Part shown: one piece after another, positions 29,901 through 38,520 of the stretch
Layout: each line of letters starts with the position of its first letter
Numbering within the stretch: position 1 is the first letter of the stretch
From: CAYVUV01 sp964455095
GTDB lineage: Bacteria > Desulfobacterota > Binatia > HRBIN30 > CADEER01
Assembly (NCBI GenBank): GCA_964455095.1
Contig: CAYVUV010000153.1
Coordinates: 1-64,000 of the forward strand
Reading direction: 5' to 3'
Length of the DNA: 64,000 bases
Notes under the pieces: model-generated
The model's input: the letters and a program-made list of their open reading frames with translations, nothing else
Database searches by the model: none
Told to the model about the DNA's origin: nothing
Position numbers and translations under genes: made by a program

Positions 29901-30590
29901 ATGATCTATCTGCACGAGACGCACGAGGTCATCGGCGGGCGCACGGCGGCGTTCGAGGCGGCGCTGCGCGAGCAGTGGGTGCCGCTGATCGAAGCGGAGG
30001 GGCGGGCGCGGCTGCTGTGGTACTGGCAGCTGACACACGGCACCGGCATCAGCTACCAGGCGATCAGCATCACCGCGGTGCGCGACTGGGGGGCGTGGGG
30101 AGAGATCGTCGCGGCGATGCGCGGCGCGCGCGAATGGCAGCGCTGGTGGGAGACATGCGGGTCGCTGCGGCGCGAGGTGGTGAGCAAGCTCCTGCAGCCG
30201 GCGCGCTGGTCGCCGCTGCAGCGGGTCGACCTCGACGCCGCCCCGATCCCCGAGGACGGCGAGCCCGCGCTCTACTTGCACGACACCGGTTGGCCCTTTC
30301 CGGGCAAGCTCGACGCCTACGTCGACGCGCTCGGATCGATCTTCTATCCCGCCACGCGCAACTACCGCATGATCAGCGTCGAAGCGTGTTGGACCGTCTG
30401 CCCGGGCAGCGGCCGCCATCACGAAGTCGTGCTGCTGCAGAAGATTCGCGACTGGCCGGCCTTCTCCCGCCTGCTCACGCAAGGCGAGCGCCCGTCCCGA
30501 CCGGGCGACTGGATGGAGGAGGGCCTCAAGTACCGCGACCGCTGGGAGAGCAAGCTGCTCCGCCCTACGGCGTGGTCGCCGCGCCGCTGA
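29901..30590 (+). CDS. NIPSNAP-like dimeric alpha/beta-barrel protein
   Basis: 229 residues. Two similar halves can be seen: MIYLHETHEVIGGRTAAFEA at the N-terminus and LYLHDTGWPFPGKLDAYVDA at about 115. Each continues into a Trp-rich strand and helix (VRDWGAWGEIV; IRDWPAFSRLL). This is the look of a tandem ferredoxin-like (NIPSNAP/ABM) fold. ATG 29901 has GGGCGAGG upstream. It lies 82 bp before the acyl-CoA dehydrogenase gene on the same strand. Function unknown. Confidence 0.65.
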   Translation: MIYLHETHEVIGGRTAAFEAALREQWVPLIEAEGRARLLWYWQLTHGTGISYQAISITAVRDWGAWGEIVAAMRGAREWQRWWETCGSLRREVVSKLLQPARWSPLQRVDLDAAPIPEDGEPALYLHDTGWPFPGKLDAYVDALGSIFYPATRNYRMISVEACWTVCPGSGRHHEVVLLQKIRDWPAFSRLLTQGERPSRPGDWMEEGLKYRDRWESKLLRPTAWSPRR

Positions 30591-30672
30591 ACGGGCGCCT
30601 GGCGTTTTCCTCCCCCCATTTGTTAATGCACCGGCGTTCCGAGATCCGAGCGACGGCGAGAAGGAGACGAGC

Positions 30673-31824
30673 ATGGAGTTCCGCATTGCGGATGAAGACC
30701 GACTGCTGCAGCAGTCGGTGCGCGATTTCGTCGAGGATAAGGGCAACGCCGTGTGGAAGGAGATCGAGCGCACGGACGAAATTCCGGCCGATCTGATCGA
30801 CGGGGCGCGCGAGCTCGGCCTGCTCGGTCTCAGCATTCCGCCCGAGTACGGCGGCCTCGGCTTGTCGGTGGTGCAGAAGGCGCTGGCGCATGAGATGCTC
30901 GGCCGCGGCCCGTGGGGATTGGCCAGCTTCATCAGCGTGCACACCGGCATCGGCTGCGTCGGCATCGTGCGCTTCGGCAACGCCGAGCAGAAGCAGCGCT
31001 ACCTGCCGAAGATGGCGAGCGGCGAGTGGATCGGCTCGTTCGCCCTCACCGAGCCCGGCGCCGGCTCCGACGCCGGCGCGCTGCAGACCCGGGCCGTGCG
31101 CCAGGGCGATCACTACGTGGTGAACGGCCGCAAGACCTTCATCACCAACGCGCCCAAGGCCCATCACCTGTTCCTCTTCGCGCGCACCGACAAGGGCATC
31201 ACCGCGTTCCTCGTCGACACCGCCACGCCCGGTCTGCAGATCGGCCAGGTGTTCGACACCACGGGGCACCGCGGCTCGCACATTTCCGAGGTCGTGCTCG
31301 AGGACTGCCGCATTCCGGTCGAGAACCTGATCGGCGAGGAGGGCAAGGGCTTCGACTACGCCAAGCGCTGTCTGTCGGAGGGCCGCACGACGCTGAGCGC
31401 GCGCTGCGTCGGCGCGGCGCAAAAGGCGATGGAGCTGGCGATCGAGTACGGCGAGCAGCGCGTGACCTTCGGCAAGCCGCTCGCCGACCATCAGTCGATC
31501 GCCTTCCGCCTGGCGCAGATGAGCGCCCGCACCGAAGCGGCGCGCCTCGTCGTCTATCGCTCGGCGTGGATGCTCGACCAGGGCGCGCCGGCCGTGCGCG
31601 AATCGTCGACCGCCAAGCTGCTCGCCGCCGAAGGCGCCTGGCAGACGGTCGACGATGCGATGCAGATCTTCGGCGGCAACGGCTACATCCGCGGCGAGTA
31701 CATGATCGACCGCCTGTGGCGCGACCTGCGCGTGGCGCGCGTCTACGACGGCTCGAGCGAGGTGCAGCAGATCGTCATCGCCCGCCAGCTGCGCAAGGGC
31801 GACGTGCAAACACCCTGGAGCTGA
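30673..31824 (+). CDS. Acyl-CoA dehydrogenase
   Basis: 383 residues, full length for the family. Flavin and substrate motifs are present: FALTEPGAGSDAGAL, VNGRKTFITNA, the helix GRTTLSARCVGAAQKA, TFGKPLADHQ and MQIFGGNGYIRGEYMIDRLWRD. It should oxidise an acyl-CoA thioester at C2-C3 using FAD and pass electrons to an electron-transfer flavoprotein. The usual catalytic Glu of (I/V)YEGT is Asp359 here (VYDGSSEVQ). GAGAAGGAGA lies before the ATG. No ETF or thiolase gene is nearby, so the pathway is unknown. Confidence 0.92.
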   Translation: MEFRIADEDRLLQQSVRDFVEDKGNAVWKEIERTDEIPADLIDGARELGLLGLSIPPEYGGLGLSVVQKALAHEMLGRGPWGLASFISVHTGIGCVGIVRFGNAEQKQRYLPKMASGEWIGSFALTEPGAGSDAGALQTRAVRQGDHYVVNGRKTFITNAPKAHHLFLFARTDKGITAFLVDTATPGLQIGQVFDTTGHRGSHISEVVLEDCRIPVENLIGEEGKGFDYAKRCLSEGRTTLSARCVGAAQKAMELAIEYGEQRVTFGKPLADHQSIAFRLAQMSARTEAARLVVYRSAWMLDQGAPAVRESSTAKLLAAEGAWQTVDDAMQIFGGNGYIRGEYMIDRLWRDLRVARVYDGSSEVQQIVIARQLRKGDVQTPWS

Positions 31825-31881
31825 ACGCGATCCCGGGAGGGCGAGGCTCCCGCCGCGCCGTGAAATGTCGAAGCCACATCG

Positions 31882-31990
31882 AATCACCCCCACCTCAATC
31901 CTCCCCCGTCGAGGGGGAGGAGGTCAGAGTCAGAAAGCCTTCCCCCCTTGCCGGGGAAGGTTTGGATATGGGGGTAATGAGACGACCGCG
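31882..31990. repeat. Family C palindromes between convergent genes, copy 1
   Basis: Two palindromic arms: CCTCCCCCGTCGAGGGGGAGG (31899-31919) and CCTTCCCCCCTTGCCGGGGAAGG (31939-31961). The same arms recur at 35402-35590 and 46037-46175 in opposite orientation. Here their AGAAAGCC/AGG sides face each other across about 20 bp. Confidence 0.8.
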
Positions 31991-32018
31991 AAGCGTCCCA
32001 TATTGACCTGGTGTCAGC

Positions 32019-32426
32019 CTACGGCGTGATGCGCAGGCCGGTGACGGCGTGCGCGGCGGCGAGCAGGACGGCGGCCGCGCCGAGCCAGGGGTGCAGCTCG
32101 CGCGCGGCGGCGCTACCGCGGTCCATTGAACGGGCGGTGAGGGTGCTACCGCTCAGCGCGGCGATCAGCGCGGTGCCGATGCGGAAGTGGAAGCTGGCGG
32201 CGAAATCCAGGTCGTCGCGCAGCCATGCGCTCGAGAGCGCGCCGCCGGCCCAGCTCGCCAGGGCGAGCCAGTAGACGACGGGCGCGAGGCGCGCGTGGCG
32301 GGCCAACAGTGCGGCGCGGGCGCGCGGTTGGGTGCGCGCGCGCACACCGAGCGAGGCGACGTAGACCAGCAACAGCAGCACCGCCGCGCCGCTGAGGGGG
32401 TGGAGATAGGCGAGCACGCCGTTCAC
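32019..32426 (-). CDS. Small four-helix membrane protein (DUF4079-like)
   Basis: 135 residues from GTG 32426, which overlaps the oxidoreductase stop (GTGA). About four transmembrane helices carry conserved-looking His residues: YLHPLSG, RHARLAP, SFHFRIG and LHPWLG. The pattern (HPxxG, RxxH, HFxxG, LHxxxG) fits the DUF4079 family as I remember it and could bind haem or a quinone. Overlap with the FAD enzyme suggests it is its membrane partner. It does not stand out as an open frame by itself because the upstream frame is open too. Confidence 0.7.
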   Translation of the reverse strand: MNGVLAYLHPLSGAAVLLLLVYVASLGVRARTQPRARAALLARHARLAPVVYWLALASWAGGALSSAWLRDDLDFAASFHFRIGTALIAALSGSTLTARSMDRGSAAARELHPWLGAAAVLLAAAHAVTGLRITP

Positions 32427-33712
32427 TTGGCCGCGAGGATACGCTCGGCCGCCGCCAATCCGGTGCGCACCGCCCCTTCGATGGTCGAGCCGGTGAGCCA
32501 GTCGCCGGCGAACAGAACCCGCCCGCGCGGCCGGCGCTGCAGGGCAGCCATGCGCCGGTAGTGGCGCGGTCCGGGCAGCACGATCGCCTCGGCGCGCGGG
32601 TAGACGCGGATCCAATCGGGATCGGCCAGGCGCCCGAAGATCGCCTCCGCGTCGGCGCGCAGGGCCGCGACGATGGTGGCCGTGTCGCGCTCGACCAACT
32701 CGGCGCTGCGCCAGGACGAGGCGTGGATGGAGATCAGCTCCTTGCCCTTCGGCACCCAGCCCGGCATCCACTGCGAGGTCGTGCGCACCCGCGCGATCGG
32801 GTGGCGGCCGGGGCCGGCGGGGGTCACGGCGGGATACTGCACCGTCACCGGGCGTTCGTAGCCGAAGTACACGGCGATGTTGGGTACGAAGCGGACCGAG
32901 GCTAGATCGGTTTTGTCTTCCTCGCTGAGCGAGCCGCCCAGTCGCGCGATCGCCGGTGCGGGGATGGCGAGCACGGCGTAGTCGGCTTCGACCGTGCCGC
33001 CGGCGTGGTGGATGGCGACCCGGTCCGGAGCGACCTCCACCGCCGTCGCGGCGCAGCCAGTGCGCACTTCGAGGCGTTGCGCCAGGGCATCGCAAAACGC
33101 GCCCGTGCCGTCGGGCAGAACCATCACGTCCCACTTGATCGCATGGCGCAGCAGGGCCTTGCCGAGCGCCGCCGAGGACTCCTCGGCGCCGAAGTAGAAG
33201 AACGGTTCGATGCCGCTGCGCAACAGGTACTCGTAGCCGGTGGCCCCGAGCTTGCGCCGGCCCCAGCGCTCGACGGTGCCGCCGCGGTCCATGCGCGCCA
33301 GACTGGCGAGATCGGCGACATGGCTGCGGCGGTTGAAGGCGACGCGCGCAAAGAGCGCCAGCGCGCGCAGCTTGCCGCCCCAGGTGATGAGGGGGAAATC
33401 GACGATGCCGCGCAGCGAGCCGAGGTCGAGCGGCAGCTTGCCGAAGGGCGTGGCGACGATGACGGGCTCCGCGTTCGGCGCCACGGCTTCGAGCCGCAGC
33501 TCGCGGATGAGGCCGAGCGTGGCGTCGAAGAAGCTGGCGATGAACCCGGCGCCGGTGTTGACCACGCACTCGCGCACGCGTTCGCTGCGGGTGCGGCCGC
33601 CGATGGCCGGCTCGCCTTCGAGCACGGTGACGTGAATGCCCGCGTTGGCGAGGCGGTATGCCGCGCTCAGCCCGGCCGGGCCGGCGCCCACGACGACGCA
33701 GCTGCGACTCAT
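32423..33712 (-). CDS. FAD-dependent amine-oxidase/PPOX-like oxidoreductase
   Basis: 429 residues. The N-terminal dinucleotide motif VVVGAGPAGLSAAYRLANAG continues to VLEGEPAIGGRTRS, the GGR-T/S signature of the amine-oxidase / protoporphyrinogen-oxidase / phytoene-desaturase superfamily. The C-terminal FAD motif is VLFAGDWLTGSTIEGAVRTG. The substrate is unknown; no haem or carotenoid biosynthesis gene adjoins. An alternative start is ATG 33724. It is divergent from the small exported protein at 33823 and coupled to the membrane protein downstream. Confidence 0.85.
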   Translation of the reverse strand: MSRSCVVVGAGPAGLSAAYRLANAGIHVTVLEGEPAIGGRTRSERVRECVVNTGAGFIASFFDATLGLIRELRLEAVAPNAEPVIVATPFGKLPLDLGSLRGIVDFPLITWGGKLRALALFARVAFNRRSHVADLASLARMDRGGTVERWGRRKLGATGYEYLLRSGIEPFFYFGAEESSAALGKALLRHAIKWDVMVLPDGTGAFCDALAQRLEVRTGCAATAVEVAPDRVAIHHAGGTVEADYAVLAIPAPAIARLGGSLSEEDKTDLASVRFVPNIAVYFGYERPVTVQYPAVTPAGPGRHPIARVRTTSQWMPGWVPKGKELISIHASSWRSAELVERDTATIVAALRADAEAIFGRLADPDWIRVYPRAEAIVLPGPRHYRRMAALQRRPRGRVLFAGDWLTGSTIEGAVRTGLAAAERILAAK

Positions 33713-33822
33713 GCGGCCGAACATAGCAAGCGCGCGGCGGCGAGCGAAGGTGCGGGCTGCCCAGATAGCGCGTGACAGGGGTGGGGATCGCGGCTATCTT
33801 GCCGCGGCAGAAGGGAGTGCGC

Positions 33823-34197
33823 ATGAAGACGCTCAAGCGAGTGGTGGTGGTCCTGGCGTTGATCGGTTTGTGCGGCAGCGGAGCGTGGGCGGCGCAAGAC
33901 GCCGGATTGTACGGCACGCACGCGCAGTTGCCGCAGGCTCGCGAGCCTGTTCCCGGGGCCTCGATGCTGGCGGCGCTGGGCAATTTCGTGTTCATCCCGG
34001 TTCGGCTGGCATGGACGACGGTCGGTGCCGGCCTCGGCGGTCTGACCGGTTTCATGACCGCGGGCAACCGCGACGCCGCATCGGACGTGTGGGGTATGTT
34101 CGACGGCCAGAACATCCTCACCCCGGACGTCGTGCAGGGCAAAGAGCCACTGCAGTTCGGCTCCTACGAGGCCCAGCTCATTCTGATCAAGCCCTGA
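33823..34197 (+). CDS. Small exported protein of unknown function
   Basis: 124 residues with a clear signal peptide (1-22, ending SGAWAA). It holds a hydrophobic Gly-rich stretch (FIPVRLAWTTVGAGLGGLTG) and ends YEAQLILIKP. AAGGGAG lies before ATG 33823. I recognise no family. Confidence 0.65.
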   Translation: MKTLKRVVVVLALIGLCGSGAWAAQDAGLYGTHAQLPQAREPVPGASMLAALGNFVFIPVRLAWTTVGAGLGGLTGFMTAGNRDAASDVWGMFDGQNILTPDVVQGKEPLQFGSYEAQLILIKP

Positions 34198-34294
34198 ACG
34201 CGCTTCCGAGGCGGGCCGGCTGCCCTGCGGGGCCGCCGCGCTGCCTGTGCTTGTGATCCCCGCGCGTCGACGCCCGATCCCTCGAGATTCCGGC

Positions 34295-35398
34295 ATGAGC
34301 CCCGACTTCGCCATCATCGGCGGGGGTGTGATCGGCTGCGCGATCGCGCACGCCCTGGCGCGCGCCGGCGCCGGTGCGATCACGGTCATCGAGCGCGGCC
34401 AGCCGGGTGCCGAGGCGTCGAGCGCGGCAGCCGGCGTGCTCGCGGTGGCCAGCAGTCGCCAGCCGCGCGGTCCGCTGTACGACCTCAAGTGTGCCAGCGC
34501 GGCGCTGTTTCCGGCGCTGGTCGACGAGCTGCGCGAGACAGTGGGCGTCGACGTCGAGTACGCGCGCGCGGGGCTGGTCGACCTCGCCTTTACGCCGGCC
34601 GAGGCCGAGCGACTGCAACGGCTGGTGGATCGGCGGCGCGAGCGCGGATTCGCGGTCGAGTCGCTCGATCCACCAGCGCTGCGCGCCCGCGAGCCGGCGG
34701 TCAATCCGACGGTGTGCGCCGGCGCGTGGTTCGGCGATGACCGCTCGCTCAACGCGACGCGCCTCGTCGACGCGCTGCAGCGCGCCGGCGCTGCCCGCGG
34801 TGTCGACTTTCGCCGCGCGGCCCCGGTGACCGGAGTGGAATTCGGCGGCGGCCGGGTGCTGGCGCTGACGGCCGGGGGCGAGCGCCTGACGCCGGGACAT
34901 GTGATCGTCGCCGCCGGCGCGTGGTCGGCCGAGATCGGCGCACTGCTGCGTGTGCGGATTCCGGTGCGCCCGGACCGCGGCGAGATGCTGGCCCTGCGGC
35001 CGGCGCAACCGGTGCGCCACACGCTGTCGTGGCACGATGGCTACGTGGTGCCGCGGGCCGACGGCGAGGTGCTCATCGGCAGCACCAGCGCGCCCGGCGT
35101 GTCGCACAAGGAGGTGACGGCCAGTTCCGTCGCGCAGCTGCTGCGCCGCGCCGTGCGCATGGTCCCGGCGCTCGCCGATGCCGCCCTGCTGCGCACCTGG
35201 TCGGGGCTGCGTCCGGCGTGCGCGCTGCGGCGCCCGATGATCGGCCCGCTGCGCGGCTTTGCCAACGTCACGCTCGCCACCGGTCACCACCGCAGCGGCG
35301 TGCTGCTCGCGCCGATTACCGCCCAGCTCGTCGCCGAGCTCCTCTTGCAGGGCGCGACCAGCTTGCCGATCCAGCCGTTCCGCCACCGCGCCAGATGA
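34295..35398 (+). CDS. thiO: ThiO-like glycine oxidase (FAD-dependent D-amino-acid oxidase family)
   Basis: 367 residues. Starts FAIIGGGVIGCAIAHALARAG with an FAD-binding Rossmann fold, then SSAAAGVL typical of the family. Late motifs are TWSGLRPACALRRPMIGP and TGHHRSGVLLAPITAQL, which are characteristic of ThiO. ThiO oxidises glycine to dehydroglycine for the thiazole of thiamine. No thiS, thiG or thiC is in the window, so related glycine/sarcosine oxidases remain possible. ATG 34295 was chosen because the fold begins four residues later. Confidence 0.8.
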   Translation: MSPDFAIIGGGVIGCAIAHALARAGAGAITVIERGQPGAEASSAAAGVLAVASSRQPRGPLYDLKCASAALFPALVDELRETVGVDVEYARAGLVDLAFTPAEAERLQRLVDRRRERGFAVESLDPPALRAREPAVNPTVCAGAWFGDDRSLNATRLVDALQRAGAARGVDFRRAAPVTGVEFGGGRVLALTAGGERLTPGHVIVAAGAWSAEIGALLRVRIPVRPDRGEMLALRPAQPVRHTLSWHDGYVVPRADGEVLIGSTSAPGVSHKEVTASSVAQLLRRAVRMVPALADAALLRTWSGLRPACALRRPMIGPLRGFANVTLATGHHRSGVLLAPITAQLVAELLLQGATSLPIQPFRHRAR

Positions 35399-35401
35399 AG
35401 A

Positions 35402-35590
35402 CGGGATCCGCTCCGGCCTCCTGCCCCTCGACGGGGGAGGATCGAGGTGGGGGTGATTCAACAACTCCGCTTCCTTCTTCGCTGCGTACCCTCCTCTTGC
35501 TGCGCGAGAAGCAGCGGAGCCGCAGGCGCGGGTGTTTCATTGCCCCCCATCCAAACCTTCCCCCGCAAGGGGGGGGAAGGCTTTCTGAAC
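35402..35590. repeat. Family C palindromes between convergent genes, copy 2
   Basis: CCCCTCGACGGGGGAGGATC near 35424, a GC-rich middle palindrome ending GCGGAGCCGCAGGCGCGGGT near 35532, then CCAAACCTTCCCCCGCAAGG near 35551 with GGGGAAGG. Same parts and order as at 46037-46175. Fills the gap between thiO and the opposing SDR gene. Confidence 0.8.
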
Positions 35591-35605
35591 TGATGGGGTT
35601 CGGTG

Positions 35606-36727
35606 TCAGGTCGACACGGCCCCGGCGTGGTACACGCGGGAGTGGGCGATGAGCCCCTGCTCGTTGGTCTCCAGCAGCTCGACGGTCGGCTCGACGGCGC
35701 CGACGCCGTGGCGCTGGTACTCGACGACGACGGTGCGCGGGCCGCTGGAAATGGAGCGCGGTTCGAAGCGCAGGGAAGGGTAGTGAGCCAGGCCGCGGCG
35801 GAAGTAGTCGGCGATGGCGTCGCGGCCGTGCACGGTCTCGTCCGCGCCGCCGAGCGCGCGCACGCGCGCCGAGGTGTGGCGGGCGTCCTGTGCGTAGAGG
35901 GCCAGGATGCGCGCGAGGTCGTGGGCGTTCCACGCCTCGAGCCAGCGCTCGGCAAGCGGCGCGGTCGGGGTTTCTGAGGGAGCGAGCGGGCGGCGGTGGA
36001 CGACGGTCGGCGCGGCCTGGTCGGTGGGCATGAGCAGCATGTCCTCGACGTTCACCCACGGCGGCCGGCTGACGCACCACAGGATCGCCTCGGCGCAGTC
36101 GGCCGCCGACAGCGGCCGCGTGTCCTCGTACACCTTGGCAGCGCGGTCGCGGTCGCCGTGGAAGCGCACCTCGCTGAACTCGGTCGGCACCAGGCCCGGG
36201 TCGACGCTGCTGACGCGGATGCCGGTGCCGAGCAGGTCGAGGCGCAGCGCCTTGTTCAGCGTCTTCACCGCGGCTTTGCTGGCGCAGTACACGTTGCCGT
36301 TGGCGTAGACCTCGTGTCCGGCCACCGAGCCGACGTTGATCACGTGGCCGTGGCCGCGCTCGACCATGCCGGGCAGCACCGCGCGTGTCACGTAGAGCAG
36401 GCCCTTGACGTTGGTGTCGATCATCTCGTCCCAATCGTCCTCCAGGCCGCGGTGCACGGGCGCCAATCCGCGCGACAGCCCGGCGTTGTTCACCAACACG
36501 TCGATCGCCGCGAGCTCGGCGGGGAGCCCCGCCACGGCGGCGTGCACCGCGGCGCGATCGCGCACGTCGAGCCCGACGAGATGGGTTGCGACGGGCAACT
36601 CCGCCGCCAGCGCGCGCAGGCGCTCCATGCGGCGCGCCGCCAGTACCAATTGCGCGCCGCAGCGCGCGAAGGCGCGCGCCGTCGCGGCGCCGATGCCGCT
36701 CGATGCCCCGGTGATGAACACGATCAT
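35606..36727 (-). CDS. Short-chain dehydrogenase fused to a SnoaL/NTF2-like domain
   Basis: 373 residues. The N-terminal SDR (1-240) has FITGASSGIGAATARAFA, NNAGLSRG and YCASKAAVKTLNKALRLDL with the Tyr and Lys of catalysis. DPGLVPTEFSEV resembles the YdfG serine/allo-threonine dehydrogenase subgroup. A linker leads to a C-terminal domain (about 255-373; LAERWLEAWNAHDLARILAL, HGRDAIADYF, VVEYQRHG) of the SnoaL-like cone fold. The start follows CAGGAGGGA. The domains are usually separate proteins; an NAD(P)-dependent reductase joined to a ligand-binding or isomerase-like domain is inferred. Confidence 0.85.
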   Translation of the reverse strand: MIVFITGASSGIGAATARAFARCGAQLVLAARRMERLRALAAELPVATHLVGLDVRDRAAVHAAVAGLPAELAAIDVLVNNAGLSRGLAPVHRGLEDDWDEMIDTNVKGLLYVTRAVLPGMVERGHGHVINVGSVAGHEVYANGNVYCASKAAVKTLNKALRLDLLGTGIRVSSVDPGLVPTEFSEVRFHGDRDRAAKVYEDTRPLSAADCAEAILWCVSRPPWVNVEDMLLMPTDQAAPTVVHRRPLAPSETPTAPLAERWLEAWNAHDLARILALYAQDARHTSARVRALGGADETVHGRDAIADYFRRGLAHYPSLRFEPRSISSGPRTVVVEYQRHGVGAVEPTVELLETNEQGLIAHSRVYHAGAVST

Positions 36728-36819
36728 GGCCAATCCCTCCTGGTCCGCCCTGATTACCGGCCTGGCTGCGCGGCGGCAACGGTGCCTCCACGATCGTCGC
36801 GCCACCGCCCGGGGCTGCC

Positions 36820-36848
36820 TTGCGACGCCCATGGGCCCGTGGTACACG
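36820..36848 (+). promoter_or_regulatory. Possible tRNA promoter
   Basis: TTGCGA (36820-36825), 17 bp, then TACACG (36843-36848). This is a partial match to a sigma-70 promoter placed about 22 bp before the tRNA. Confidence 0.35.
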
Positions 36849-36870
36849 ATCTGTCCTCGCCGTCCGACAC

Positions 36871-36944
<74 letters not shown>

Positions 36945-36949
36945 CTTCA

Positions 36950-36987
36950 CGAAAGGCCTTGTAGCGCAATGCTACCAAGGCCTTTCG
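36950..36987 (+). terminator. Rho-independent-type terminator after tRNA-Arg
   Basis: CGAAAGGCCTTGTAGC pairs with GCTACCAAGGCCTTTCG (one bulged C) around a 5-base loop, followed by TCTATTT. Confidence 0.8.
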
Positions 36988-37103
36988 TCTATTTGAGGCC
37001 GCAGCACGCCGTGCGTGGGTTCCTTGGCGGGCGGTGGCGCATTTTGCGGCATCGATCCTTGACAGTCGGCGAGAAACACGCCAGAGGTCAAGGCGAAAAC
37101 CCG

Positions 37104-37110
37104 AAGGAGG
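37104..37110 (+). promoter_or_regulatory. Shine-Dalgarno AAGGAGG deciding the start at 37118
   Basis: A perfect AAGGAGG seven bases before ATG 37118. It puts the signal peptide at the true N-terminus and rules out the longer frame from 37034. Confidence 0.7.
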
Positions 37111-37117
37111 GCCCGAG

Positions 37118-37855
37118 ATGGTGCATGCGAATGATCGGGGGCGGCGGTTTGTTCGATGCGTTCTGTTGCTGGCTCTCCTCGCTCCTGGACCGAGCCTGGC
37201 GGCGGATCATCAGGATTCCCCGTCGGTACTTGCCGACCCCACCTCCGATCTCGGTGACGCCCTGGCGTGGATGTCGCCCGATGCCACCAAGCTCAATCTG
37301 CTCGCTTCGGTTGTGCGCCGGGCGACGCCGGAGTCGCGTTTCTCGGACGCCGTGCAGTATGTGTTCCACACAACGAGTCGCAATGCCTTTGGCGACCCGC
37401 CCTCTGCCGAGGTCAACGTGATCTGCACCTTCGAAGGGACCGACGTGCAGACGATCAGCTGCTGGGCGGGCGACAAGAGCTACGTCACCGGCAACGCCAG
37501 CGATCCGAATGGTATCGTCAGCGACGACGGCGATCTGCGCGTGTTCGCCGGGCTGCGCAACGACGCCTTTTTCTTCAACTCCAGTGGTTTCAACGCCACC
37601 CGCGCCGCGGTGCGTGCCGCGGCTCCCTCCCTGACCTTCGATGCGGCCGGGTGTCCGGCGGTCGATGCGGCGACCTCGAGTGCTCTCGTCGACTTGCTGG
37701 CGAGCAGCGTGCCGGCGGGGGGCGGGGAGCCGGGGCCGGCGGTCGACGCGTTCGGCGAGGCCAACATTCTGGTGATCGCCCTGCAGGTCGACAAGTCCAT
37801 CGTCACGCGCAGTGGGTCCATCGTGTCCGTCTGGGGCAGCACGAACCGCCGCTAG
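37118..37855 (+). CDS. Exported DUF4331-like protein (N-terminal-type half)
   Basis: 245 residues with a signal peptide (about 1-28, ending SLAA). The mature protein begins DHQDSPSVLADPTSDLGDAL, like the 'xHREAPxIxxDPxxDxxDxY' start of DUF4331 proteins, and continues with ALAWMSPDATKLNLLASVV. Two Cys (VICTF, ISCWA) may pair. Function is unknown in the family. First of three genes with spacings of 25 and 10 bp. Confidence 0.75.
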   Translation: MVHANDRGRRFVRCVLLLALLAPGPSLAADHQDSPSVLADPTSDLGDALAWMSPDATKLNLLASVVRRATPESRFSDAVQYVFHTTSRNAFGDPPSAEVNVICTFEGTDVQTISCWAGDKSYVTGNASDPNGIVSDDGDLRVFAGLRNDAFFFNSSGFNATRAAVRAAAPSLTFDAAGCPAVDAATSSALVDLLASSVPAGGGEPGPAVDAFGEANILVIALQVDKSIVTRSGSIVSVWGSTNRR

Positions 37856-37880
37856 CGGATCGGGGAAGGGAGACGCAATC

Positions 37881-38510
37881 ATGAGGTACAGCGTGAGGGT
37901 TTCCTCCGGGGCGCTGCTGGGCGCGGTTCTTCTCCTCTCCGGGTGCTCGGGCGGTGACGACGACGGCGGCGGCAACTCGAATCCACCACCCCCCGCGATC
38001 GGGGCGCAGATCGACCGCATGGGCCGCTCGGCGGTCAACACTGCGCTCATCGGACCCTTCCTCGAACAGTCGGAGCGGGGGGCGATGCAGGATGCCTACA
38101 ACGCCGAGAACACCCCTGCCATGTTCGCCGACTTCTCCGGGGAGATCGCCAGTAACCTGGCCATCTACGACGCCCTCGACGGCGAATGCGGCAACCAGCT
38201 GCTTGCCGGGGCGACAGCGGAAGCGGGGCGTTACGATGGGCTGGCGGGCGTCCTTGCGAATGATCAGCTCTTCGTCAATGCCGCGTCCGGAACGTGCACG
38301 ACCTATCTCGCCGTCGAAGCGAATGCCCTCGGGCTCACCAACACGGACTGCGGTGGGCGCACGCCGTTGTATGACACGATCGACATCACCTACTCCGCGC
38401 TTGCCACGGGAGGGTTCAGCGGCGTGACCGACGGGATTCCCAAGGATGCCGACGGCACGGCGTCGGCGTCGGCATTCCCCTTCTACGACGATCCGCTCGA
38501 CCTCGAGTAG
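37881..38510 (+). CDS. DUF4331-like lipoprotein (C-terminal-type half)
   Basis: 209 residues. Lipoprotein signal with lipobox LLSGC at about residue 21, then an Asp/Gly-rich linker. The body opens IDRMGRSAVNTALIGPF, resembling the 'xRxGxPxVNxxLI' segment in the second half of DUF4331 proteins. It ends in a region rich in Asp and Gly. With the previous gene it may be a split DUF4331 pair, one soluble and one lipid-anchored (inference). Confidence 0.7.
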   Translation: MRYSVRVSSGALLGAVLLLSGCSGGDDDGGGNSNPPPPAIGAQIDRMGRSAVNTALIGPFLEQSERGAMQDAYNAENTPAMFADFSGEIASNLAIYDALDGECGNQLLAGATAEAGRYDGLAGVLANDQLFVNAASGTCTTYLAVEANALGLTNTDCGGRTPLYDTIDITYSALATGGFSGVTDGIPKDADGTASASAFPFYDDPLDLE

Positions 38511-38520
38511 CGACGCGTTC

